Shown here in pieces: positions 55,001 through 64,000 of a stretch of 64,000 nucleotides of DNA (position 1 is its first letter; each line of letters begins with the position of its first letter). The stretch is from Sthenelais limicola (lineage: Eukaryota; Annelida; Polychaeta; Phyllodocida; Sigalionidae): contig OW804095.1 of NCBI GenBank assembly GCA_942159475.1, positions 148,542,808 through 148,606,807 on the forward strand. The letters run 5' to 3'. Made by a program: the position numbers and the translations under genes. A model generated the notes under the pieces. That model saw only the letters and a list, made by a program, of their open reading frames with translations. It ran no database searches and was not told where the DNA came from.

Positions 55001-56175
55001 CATTATTATCGAAAACCAGGTCGGCAATTACACCCGGTTTTATGTTTGATGGGATAATTAATCCAGATTGGTCAAGCTTTTCGTCTACCATTAATTCTTC
55101 CATTTCTTTCTGCTGTGTATATGATATTGAATGGCCAAGTCGATTTAAAACAGTGACTAGCTTTTTGCTGCCAGACAAAGATTTTATCACAACTGGAAGG
55201 GCAATGTGCTTTGGTGTTTTTATTTTCCCTGCTGTGGCATTGTAGATGAGATCTTGCCCCATTGATGAAATCTTGATGGTATTTGGTTCATCGATAGATA
55301 TCTTCTCTGATATCACATCTCTATTGTCTGTTGTCATCCATACCAAAGCATTGTGAAGAAGAGGTGGGATCAGGGAACTAGCCATTGGCATATCTAGTTC
55401 TTCCCCTTTAGGTGGCCATGAAACTGTTGATTCCACCTCCAGGATCAACTTACGCAGAAACTTGCTGGCTTCATACACAATTCTAAGTTGTTGTTCATCT
55501 CGGTATTGGATAGGTTGATTTACAGTTGATGGATCTGGAGGTGCATCTCCTCCACCAGTAGAATGGAAGCCTTCCATCAGGTCTTCAATTCCAAGGCCTT
55601 TCTTATATACAAGTTGTGATTTTGTCTTGGATTTCCTGGATTCAAATGTGAGTTGACCTGGAAAATAAAACAGCAGCTTTTCTTTTAGCCGGCATGATTT
55701 CATTGATGTACTCTTTGAGTGTTTGTTGTACATTTCGAGAAGGGAAGTCAGCTCAGTCACATTTCTGCAGTTGATGATCTCATTTCTGACATATTCACAT
55801 AGATTTTGAAATGCAATTTGAGATTGGTTTTCTTTGTCTTCAACATTGTCAGAAATTTCTAGCCTTTCTGCTCTGATTTGAAGAGATGTGTAGCAAGACT
55901 TATGATATTTGCCCCCAGTCAATATTTCCAACTCTTGAAGCCTTCTGATTATAGACTCATCATTCAATTTTATTTTGAAGCCCATTCAAAAAGATTCTCC
56001 TTTGCTTCTTTTCTTTCCAAAAGACATAAGGGATATGCTGTTCTGTTTCCTTTAGATTTCTTAACACTTTGGCAAATTAGGCATCTGTCCCAATTGGTTC
56101 TGCTGACTGTTGAACTCAAGATTGTTCCATTACCCATGCATTGTAGCTTTCGAGCTGGTTCCTGATCTTCATCCC
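52008..56175 (-). pseudogene. large invertebrate-expanded gene of unknown function, disrupted
   Basis: A CTTTCAG acceptor at about 56,176 opens a frame with WDRCLICQ (Cys pair), which shifts near 55,985 into 486 codons (RRLQELEILTGGKYHKSCY; TVLNRLGHSISYTQQKEMEE). After another shift come TFDQGIYWRALNLIWRH, RLGTFHMKVNFISIIGKRFG and, shifted, LRLERATREG, MLPYFFAYDHHNYAKY and INRDSKTKGG, then two TAG stops, a long open part with NTDLLEAYSLGKAKHIEF, a TGA at about 52,747, and EEADCKLLLHAKHAA, IRSDDTDVLILSVYHA and LPGFHALTGCDSNSSFFGKG. I know these blocks from many uncharacterised multi-copy proteins of corals and molluscs. The EEAD...SDDTDVL spacing recalls PIN/FEN1-like nucleases (inference). 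At least four frameshifts and three stops. A missing first exon would lie to the right. Confidence 0.7.
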
Positions 56176-56211
56176 CTGAAAGACAATCATACCAAATGCA
56201 TAGCCAGAATG

Positions 56212-57770
56212 TTCATTATTACAGCTTTCAGTAGGATTCTCAAGTCATGAAGTTAGATCTAAATTGTCCAATATCATGGATTTTGATGGACTTTGACCCT
56301 TGATATTGACCTTTGACCTGGGGTCATCCTAGAATATTCATTATTACAGCTTTCAGTAGGATGCATATGTCATGAAGTAAGATCTAAATTGTCTGATGTC
56401 ATGGATTTTGATGAACTTTGACCCTTGACATTTGACCTGGGGTCATAGGCCAAATGGACACTTTTTTGAAAGGAAGACAATACTAAATTCATAGGCAGAA
56501 TATTCATTATTACAGCTTTCAGTAGGATGGTCAAGTCATGAAATTAGATCTAAATTGTTAGATATCATGGATTTTGATGAACTTTGATGTTTGCCATTGA
56601 CCTCTGACCTGGGATCATAGGTCAAATGTATACCTATTTGAGAGGAAGAAAATAATACTAAATTCATAGCTAGAATATTCATTATTACAGCTTTCAGTAG
56701 GATGCATATGTCATGAAGTTAGATCTAAATTGTCTGATGTCATGGATTTTGATGAACTTTGACCCTTGACATTTGACCTGGGGTCATAGGCCAAATGGAC
56801 ACTTTTTTGAAAGGAAGACAATACTAAATTCATAGCTAGAATATTCATTATTACAGCTTTCAGTAGGATGCTCAAGTCATGAAATTAGATCTAAATTGTT
56901 AGATATCATGGATTTTGATCAACTTTGACGTTTGACATTGACCTCTGACCTGGGATCATAGGTCAAATGTATACCTATTTGAGAGGAAGACAATAATACT
57001 AAATTCATAGCTAGAATATTCATTATTACAGCTTTCAGTAGGATGCATATGTCAAGAAGTTAGATCTAAATTGTTAGATGCCATGGATTTTGATGAACTT
57101 TGACCTTTGACATTGACCTCTGACCTGGGATCATAGGTCAAATCTATACCTATTTTAGAGGAAAACAATAATACTAAATTCATAGCTAGAATATTCATTA
57201 ATACAGCTTTCAGTAGGATGCTCAAGTCTTGAAGTTAGATCTAAATTGTTAGATGTCATGGATTTTGATGAACTTTGACCTTTGACATTGACATTTGACC
57301 TAGGGTCATAGGTCAAATGTATACTTTTTTGAGAGGAAGACAATCATACTTAATTAATAGCCAGAATATTCTTTATAAAAGCTTTCAGTAGGATGTATAT
57401 GTCATGAATGTAAAGCCAAATTATGAGATTACACAAATTTTTATGAACTTTGACTTTTGACCTATGACCTCGGATCATAGGTCAAATGAACATTTTAAAA
57501 ATTTTCCCTTTTAGTGGAAGACAATGATTGTAGCTTTATAGCTGAAATTTTGTTTATTGCACCAGAGAGCTATTTATTGCAGAAAGAGCTATTTTAAACA
57601 TGAGATTTCACATTACCCACAGATTTTGATGAACTTTGAACTTTGACCTTTGACCATGGTCACAGGTCGGTGGCCTGGGGTCATAGGTCAAGAAGACTTC
57701 TTTGCATATATGACTATCATACTAAATCTATAGATGGAATATTCTGTATTGCAGCTTTCATTTAGTTTGA
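56212..57770. repeat. satellite-like tandem array, 166-175-bp unit, 8-10 copies
   Basis: The marker TTCATTATTACAGCTTTCAG starts at 56,212, 56,337, 56,503, 56,678, 56,844, 57,019 and, changed, at 57,194, 57,369 and about 57,741. The regular interval is 166 or 175 bp. Each unit carries several nuclear-receptor-type half-sites (TGACCT, AGGTCA), for example TTTGACCTGGGGTCATAGGT. It lies just upstream of the broken gene's second exon, that is in or before its first intron. Confidence 0.85.
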
Positions 57771-58319
57771 TGTTACCTTGCTGTACATATATTTACAAAA
57801 AAAACGATTTTCTAAATACTTCCCAGGACTTAATTATAAAACATAGGGAGAATGTATCATAAATCCCCTATTATCACTCACAAAGGAATCCACAAAGTAA
57901 ACAATGACAATACACAAATAAACTTCATAATTTTCCATATGTTATGTGTCCTAATCTGCTTTTTCTTTTATAAAAACGAGAACCCAACTTCATCAAGTAT
58001 AGAAATGTTTAAACTTTACTTACCCATTGTGGCCAGTTTTCATAAAGAATTATGAAGTTCTTCTCAGCAGTTTTGCTGCAGTGATGCTATATGGCGGCCA
58101 TCTTTGTTGTTAAGGCTTCAACAGAGACCTCTTGTGGAGGATTTAGACACTACCATGATACATAGAGCAGCTCAATGAGACAGAGCAGCTCAATGATCTC
58201 TGATTGGAACATCAGACATATTGAAATGAAACTGTCACTCGGAACCAGGTAGACCTGTCCTAGGATGTATGTGACGTAAAGCTTTAATTATATAGTAACT
58301 ATCTTTATTTTACGATTTG
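57771..58319. other. non-coding stretch upstream of the broken gene
   Basis: Contains TATGGCGGCCATCTTTG at about 58,090, which read on the minus strand is CAAAGATGGCCGCC, a YY1-type initiator-like motif and a possible start region for the minus-strand gene. No coding exon could be assigned. Confidence 0.35.
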
Positions 58320-58936
58320 GTTGCCATGGTTACGTAAGAAAAATGTTCTAATTGCCTTCCAGGTTGTACACAGGTACAAAAAAAATAAAAGGCAGCTAGG
58401 AGATATGTACCCAAAACAAGGAAATGGCGACAAGTGCCCCATTAGTGAATGAAGTGTAGATAAAAATACTGTTGTTGACAATTCATTATGAAAGTATGGT
58501 TGCCATAGAAACAGATTTTAAGAACGTTATACTCAGATTAATAAGAATAGTTTTGTTAGAAATGAAATATCAGGCCAAATTGGTCCTTAAATTGTTTTTC
58601 CAGCAGTTTATTGCTAGATAAATTATAATAAACATAGATATTTATGACTGATATAATGAAAAGCATTCTGTTTTTTTGTTTTGGTTGCCATAGCAACCTA
58701 TAGAGAACGTTCTGAGATGGTTTCTATGGTATTATCCCAAGATATCTTATAGAACCATATTCCTAACAAAGGAAATTATAATATTCATATTATTGGTGAA
58801 AATACAATGAAAACCACAGTATATCTGCTAACTTTTAATTACTATTAGCGGAGGTGAAACTAACCAAACCAAACCAAACCAAACAACTATTTTATGTTGA
58901 CTTTTCAATGAAAATTTGAATGGTTGCCATGGAAAC
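58320..58936 (-). repeat. right subterminal repeats, X-box-like motif
   Basis: GTTGCCATGGTTAC (58,320), GTTGCCATAGAAAC (58,499), GTTGCCATAGCAAC (58,684) and GTTGCCATGGAAAC (58,923). Intervals are 179, 185 and 239 bp; removing the 73-bp Nimb tail inserted between the last two gives 166. Confidence 0.7.
58811..58883 (+). mobile_element. Nimb-like 3' end only
   Basis: AAAACCACAGTATATCTGCT through GCGGAGGTGAAACTAACC and the (ACCAA)n tail are nearly identical to 9831-9911 and the end of copy 2. It is an extreme 5' truncation inserted into the right arm of the 10.3-kb unit. Confidence 0.85.
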
Positions 58937-59085
58937 GTAATTTACGTTCAATAAACCCACTTTTAGAAAAAAACTAACATTAGAATTGAAAAATTCAGAA
59001 AAAATCACTCCAGATAACATTGCTTCAGAGCGGTTTACAAGAGTTGGTCACGAAACCTAATTTTTGACTGCTCAAGTGCCGGACT
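58900..59085 (-). repeat. right inverted terminus
   Basis: See the left terminus at 48,760-48,945; the outermost 14 bp are exact complements. Confidence 0.75.
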
Positions 59086-60153
59086 AATAAGAATTAATGG
59101 AGAAACAGGGTGGTAAACAGGAAAGGGGGCAGTACTCGAATTTACGGACCAGTGGACTGGGGAGGTACTGGTCCATACCACTTGGCACTGGTCCAGTCCT
59201 CAATAAATACAATTTACATACAATAACATTTTAATAAGCATGCAGAATGTATTTGGTAATCGGATCTGATAGCGCTTTGTATTGTTTAGTTCCTTTTGGT
59301 TGCCATAGATTTGTCACATGAAATTAACACCAACTCTGTATGACGATAGTAGACGATTTGTGCTCACTTAGAGCAACCTTTGTGAAATCATATATCATTC
59401 GAATTTGTAATTATTCTCACATGTAAATGTACTAGGCAACACATGAATGATAGCTGCATGGTCAGTTATGCGTTTTTTCTTTTTCCTCTCCTGATTAAAT
59501 GAATTAGTTAATTGTCTTGACCAATAATTTTTCTTTTTTTTAAAAGAAGGCTGTTCATCTCATATGAATGTTTATAATTATCATGGTGTTTCATAATAAT
59601 GAATGATAGTACATAACACCCTCTAAAAGAAAAATCATAAACCTCTTTGAAAAGGGGCTCATGTAGCCTGAAATGTTGGACCCAATAGCCCCCGGCCCTC
59701 TTCATCAAATTTTTTTCAAACTTCAACAAAATTTTATTGAATGAATTCTCCCTCTCTTTCTCCCTGTCACTTCCTCTCCCTCTCTTTCTCCTCCTCCCAT
59801 TCACTTTCCCTTTTTCTCTCAGAAAGAGGGGATAGAGGAAGGACAGTGTGAGGGTGAGGGAGGTAGAGGGGGAGATTGAAGGGAACATGAAAAGTAGCTA
59901 ATTCCTAATGGAACTCGATCATCTATTAGATATTAAGACAAGCGCTATCTTGCTTTGGTACAAAGAAAGGATATTTCATAATTTAATTGTGACTGAAATC
60001 ACCTAATTTTCTTTCATTTCAGCCCCCATTTCCACTCCCCCTCCCCCACCCCATCCAACCTTGTCTCTGTCCAGTGATCTAACTAAAGTGCGGTGCCATA
60101 ACAAGTTCTGCCATTATTACAGCTAGGCCTCATATCGTCCATATATTTCCCTG
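59086..60153. other. non-coding stretch
   Basis: No gene. A pyrimidine tract (59,749-59,818) is directly followed by a purine tract (59,820-59,884), so the strand can fold back on itself. One more X-box-like word (GGTTGCCATAG) is at 59,299, outside the inverted-terminus unit. Confidence 0.5.
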
Positions 60154-60568
60154 TGTAGTGATTCGCTCTCGATATAAACAACTTAACAAAGCCAATCTCT
60201 GTATCTCTGTTTATTCACACTTGACAGTCTGTGGAAACGGCCCTTGTGTCCGTGAATCCGGCTAGAGTAGCTTACCCTAGTCCGTGACACAAACGGGTAG
60301 TACTAAATAAAGTTAACATATGGATCAAGGTGTATATAACAACATACACAGATTATAGTAGTACTGATTAGAATAAACAACAGAGCTCTTTAGGAGAGTA
60401 ATACAAAGGGTTTACATATAACATAATAAAGGGGAAATAGATGTAATAGAGAAGATGTATAGAAATACATAGCACCTAAGCGCGGAGCGCCTCTATTGGT
60501 AAAGTAGTAAGAGAGTAGACTGGACCTTTATGGTCAGCTACCAAGTGGTAAATGTAAGAACTACTACA
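60154..60568 (-). mobile_element. long terminal repeat (3' LTR)
   Basis: Read on the minus strand, a polypurine tract (AAAATAAAAGGGGGGG, about 60,587-60,572) is followed by TGTAGTAG, and the repeat ends CACTACA about 415 bp later, so TGTAG/CTACA form the short terminal inversion. TATATACACC (about 60,335) and AATAAA (60,203-60,208) are placed as expected for promoter and polyadenylation. Only one LTR is in the window. Confidence 0.65.
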
Positions 60569-61160
60569 ATACCCCCCCTTTTATTTTAAGATTTTTGAAC
60601 CCCGTTAATAAAATCGTAATAAGAGTACAAAATCATAGGTTAAATGGAAACATAAAAATAAGAGAATTATCAATGCGAACCTGAATGGAAAATAAGTAGG
60701 TCTCATGGCGAACAATAAGGAGCATAATGTGTCCTAACTACAAAATTAACAATGTCAGGTCGCAACATCTCTAATAATAAAAAGAATCCAAAACCACAAT
60801 GTCATAAGGTAAGACATTTTTAAGAATATAAAAAGGTACATCAAGGAGCATTTGAGTGTCCTCTCTACATACAAAACATAGTATACGAGAAAAAGTTTAG
60901 TCACTTCCCACACGTGGAAAAATGAACAACAAAACAGAAAAACTTTCAAGTACAAGGTAGGAGCTTATGGAGTCCCACTGCATCACGTATACAATTCCAG
61001 CGAAAATAAGAATAATCCAGGCAGCATATTCATCAGAACAACAAAAATTTCCCAGAGGAATGGCATAACAAGGTAAGCAAAAAATAGAAGAATATAAACT
61101 GGCTCACTTGTTTGAAGGGAAAACAGAACTGTCCCAAAGTCATCTTTGAGGAAAACAAAG

Positions 61161-63321
61161 TTAATTCTGCTCCATATTGATGACAACATCCGAAGGTTCG
61201 TTGTTCTGCAGATCTGCGGGACGTCCGTGAGGTTGTTGCTGTCGTCCGTCCGTGCCTGGTGGTGCGGCTGCTGGTGGTTGAATCAGCTGAGTAGGGCTGA
61301 ACAGCCAGTTAGGGATAATGTCATACCTCTGCGCCTGTGGATCCCTTCCAGGAGTACGAGGAGGGGGCACAGCTTGTGCCGGACCAGCGGGAGGAACAGA
61401 TTGTAATGTCCACAACAGATTACTGAGCATCAGCAACTGGGGAAGCTGGGCCGGATCCAGTGGAAGTGGTTGTTGGGCAGGAACAGGGGGTGCAGCCAAC
61501 GGAACAGCAACAGGAGCCATCGCAGCAGCACTAGAGGTAGAGGTAGAGGTAGGGCCACATCCATCCGACTTCTTTTGATCGTCACAGGGAGAGGAAGTAC
61601 GGGACTCATTCTCCAGCATGGACAAGAGTCGAAAGTTCTCTTCTTCCAACTCCCTCACCCGGGCATCACTTTTGGCCAAAGACTTCCGTAGTCCGTCAAC
61701 CACTACTGCCTGGTTTCTCGCCTGTTCTCTGACTTCTCCTAACTCTTCCACGGAAGCTTTAACACTCCCGAGGGACCGGAGAGGCTCGACTACATCTTTT
61801 AACAGGGACTGCAACTCGGTCTTGGCGGAGTCAGCAGCGGCACACACTTGTTCCAGTGCCTCTGCAACCACCGACTCTGCCCTTGCACAGACCTCCCTAC
61901 TTTCTTCCACGGAGGGCAGTTTCTTTAAAACTCCGTCCACCCAAACCTGGGCCCGCCTACACACACGCTTAGGCAAAGGAGGGCCACAGTCCTTGTCCAG
62001 ACTAGGGTCTCTATTCCTCTTCTTCTCCTCCGAGCCAGAGGCCACCACGTCCTCAGCCACGGATCGACTACTACCAGCCGAGCTAGCGGCGTGAGATGAT
62101 GAGGATGATCTGCCTGATCGACTCTCTGATCCGCCTGCCTCGGTCCTACGCATGACGCGGAGATGTTGTCCGGCCATGTAAGTAGTCCTGGTGAACACAC
62201 TGTTGGGCCTGGTTGAAGGCAGCACCTGTTTAGCCCTCTGGCAGGAGTCCTTTCTAGTAAAATGATGTTGTGCCACTTCCCCGTTCATGAAGTGTTGGAT
62301 CAACTCCACCCGCCGGTCCAGAACTTGCTGACAGCTGGCGAGTGGACAGATCCATACCTCACAGAACGGGGCATGTTCCTCGCAGAAATGTCTAAACAGA
62401 CGCTCTCGAGTGGCGTACACACGCACTCCTCCTCTGTTTAGAGCCAAATACCTGCACACGAGGAAGGGGCACCTGTGTCCAGGCTGCCACAACCTGTGTG
62501 CTTCAACGATCTTCTGATGAGTGCCAGGATCCATGCCGTCCTTTCGTGTAAGCTCTGGCCAGATCCTGGTTTCATATCGGGCCATCTGGTCATCATCCAC
62601 CTCAACACTCTCATCGTCGGATTCAGGTAAAGTAATTACCCCGGATCCGGGTGGATCAGACCGAGGATCCAAGGGAACCACCTCAGTCGCTGCATCCAAC
62701 TCCCGTCTAAATTGGTCCATTGTACCACGCCTAGACAGCTGAGTTTTCCTCCACTCTGCACGGTGGATGTGCCTCTTCTTGATTTTCTTTGCAGGCTTCT
62801 CCTTAAGACCAGAAACTTTGCCACCACTAGTAGACACATGTAGTGGGCCACTAGCGGTCTGGCACACCCGGGAACTTTCCGCGGATTTCTTTTCCGTCTT
62901 CTTGTCGGGCCCCTTCTCAGAAACCACGGACTTGTCCACGGACTTGTCCGTCCTTGTACGGTGTCGATTACTATCGCGCCGACCCTCCTTTTTCTCAGCA
63001 GCGGCAGGGGTTTTCATCTTCTTTGGAGATTCGTTCTTTCTCCTGGACGAGCGTCTCCGCGGACTTTCCTCTGAAGTCACGTCCATGCCGGACTCTTCGT
63101 TTCTTTCCGTCAGGGGACGGATTTCCGCACCTAAGGGTCTCGTCTCATGGTCATGGTTAGTGGAATCCAGATCCGGATTCCCTTCACCTTCTTTCCGCGG
63201 GGGGGGGGGGGCGATTCTCAGGGTCAAGATCAAGGAGATCGTTCGCTCCCTGAAGCAATCTCTCTTCCTCCGCTTCTGTCATGAAGACCTCGTCAGACAC
63301 GGATTCGTCCGCACCCTCCAT
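61161..63321 (-). CDS. gag-like retroelement ORF with one homopolymer frameshift
   Basis: About 719 codons from an ATG at 63,321 (MEGADESVSDEVFMTEAEEE) if one base is removed from the C13 run at 63,199-63,211; otherwise 690 codons from 63,233. The N-terminal third is basic and disordered. Residues ~245-310 hold a Cys/His cluster (HRCPFLVCRYLALNRGG; LFRHFCEEH; VWICPLASC; ELIQHF), followed by a Ser-rich linker, a coiled-coil-like segment (ARVRELEEENFRLLSMLENE) and a Pro/Gln-rich end. The LTR and polypurine tract on the same strand 570 bp downstream argue for an LTR element, but no protease, RT or integrase is present. A strong acceptor (TTCTTTTTCTTGCAG) lies about 50 bp upstream of the ATG. Confidence 0.55.
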
Positions 63322-63691
63322 ACTATCGTCCGTCCGTATACGGATTTGACTGACAAAAAATCTTAGTCTTCTGCAAGAAAAAGAATAACACTCAGCACCG
63401 ATGGAACAACCGTATTTTTCCGTGTTTCAAGCATTCAATGGTACATACTTCCTCCCATTCATTCATTCATTCAAACAGCATGCCTATTACATAGGCAGTG
63501 GAAAGTGAACAATAATTCCAAAATCACAGACAATACATTGCATTTCATATCTACACAGACTAACACAAGTTTGTGAACTATTAAAAAGAGCTGTATAGGT
63601 TGACAAATAGTCAAACCATTTGGTATAGTGGTGTAAATAGCCACCACAACGCTATACATTCACAAGTCAGTGAAGCCATTGCACCGGTGTC
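63322..63691. other. short non-coding stretch
   Basis: Between the minus-strand gag-like ORF and the plus-strand exon. It holds (ATTC)n at about 63,456-63,474. No second LTR is visible. Confidence 0.45.
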
Positions 63692-63831
63692 ATGGCGGAC
63701 ACACCGAAACTTCCGACCAAAATCAAATCAAAGATCCTGACTAATCTATACATTTCAAAAATTGAAACACACTGTGCCCAGTACAAGACAACTTTAAGCT
63801 ATCACATTGACATTGCTTCAGTTCATGACAA
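63692..63831 (+). CDS. probable first coding exon of a host gene
   Basis: ATGGCGGAC in a good context opens 47 codons (starts MADTPKLPTKIKSKILTNLY) that run to a strong donor, ACAA|GTAAGT at 63,832. Without splicing the frame stops two codons later. The peptide is moderately basic and helical-looking, without a motif I recognise. The gene would continue beyond the right edge. Confidence 0.45.
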
Positions 63832-64000
63832 GTAAGTTTTAACCCAATTCAACTCACTTCTTTCCTCAAGGAATACTGGTCTCAGTGTGCCGGTTAGCTT
63901 GTTGACAAGTCGAGTCCCGGGAGCATACTGAGAAAGGGTGCAACACCACAGCGCCACGTCCAGCGTGGTAACCGTAGTTCTAAAAATCGCCACCACTCAC

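Larger units (their letters stand above)
48760..59085. mobile_element. 10.3-kb unit with inverted termini, candidate large DNA transposon
   Basis: The left end AGTCCGGCACTTGA (48,760) and the right end TCAAGTGCCGGACT (59,072-59,085) are exact inverted copies. The match continues inward for about 180 bp with gaps: GTGACCAA.TCTTGTAAACCG, TTTTTTCTGAA, AAAAGTGGGTTTATTG and CGTTTCCATG.CAAC appear in the same order in both arms. Outside, both ends are next to TA. Inside are X-box-like subterminal repeats, a broken multi-block gene (52,008-56,175) and a ~170-bp satellite (56,212-57,770). A younger Nimb tail is inserted in the right arm. The transposon reading is inference from structure. Confidence 0.65.

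Noticed and set aside
59299..59310. extra X-box-like word as part of the 10.3-kb unit
   Set aside because: It lies outside the exact inverted termini.
60755..61189. membrane-protein-like minus-strand ORFs as env
   Set aside because: Short, hydrophobic by base composition, no signal or conserved motif.
61318..63366. plus-strand ORFs opposite the gag-like ORF
   Set aside because: Antisense shadows of a long open frame.

Overview
The window is eukaryotic: genes are spliced (GT/AG sites with phase agreement), most coding density is in decayed transposable elements, and there are AT-rich gaps, microsatellites and satellite-like arrays. The mix of Nimb/I-like, CR1/L2-like and Penelope-like retroelements, SINEs with (CACT)n tails, and GACCTTGACC-type half-site repeats suggests an invertebrate, probably a mollusc and perhaps a gastropod. 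That last step is inference. There is no operon, phage or CRISPR signal.

1-5.4 kb is non-coding, with unusual short-motif clusters (AATTTCCGTAACG, TAGGCCTA, CCACTAGGTGG), one SINE with target-site duplications and a 137-bp tandem repeat. 5.4-11.5 kb on the minus strand holds a decayed SGNH-hydrolase ORF, a 28-bp minisatellite and a long decayed transposase-like gene that is split by a Nimb-like retrotransposon on the plus strand (about 7.25-9.91 kb). 11.5-15.7 kb holds SINEs, two Penelope-like termini with hammerhead-like cores, a proline-rich ORF and a C-terminal PHD-like fragment of a probable pogo/Tigger-type transposase.

15.7-27.4 kb is a four-level nested insertion. A second Nimb copy is split at 16,294/26,493 by a CR1/L2-like element (D). 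D is split at 17,904/24,900 by a second CR1/L2-like element (E). E is split at about 20,171/22,043 by a Penelope-like fragment. Matching short duplications and continuous reading across the first two joins support this; the third join rests on reading continuity alone. 29.4-33.7 kb is a third CR1/L2-like element (F), next to a decayed NADAR-domain ORF and a possible LTR end.

37-47.5 kb has two Myb/SANT-like genes on the minus strand. Gene B (43,898-45,910) has five exons, all phases agree and no break is seen. Gene A (38,029-41,039) has one donor that reads GA instead of GT. A plus-strand terminal exon lies within a gene A intron. A charged, possibly gag-like ORF follows at 46.3-47.5 kb.

48,760-59,085 is the most striking unit: 10.3 kb flanked by related inverted termini starting AGTCCGGCACTTGA, with repeated X-box-like subterminal motifs, a ~170-bp satellite, and a broken multi-block gene of a large invertebrate family. 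It may be a large, poorly described DNA transposon. 60.1-63.3 kb carries a gag-like ORF and one LTR on the minus strand with no pol. A probable first exon of a host gene starts at 63,692.
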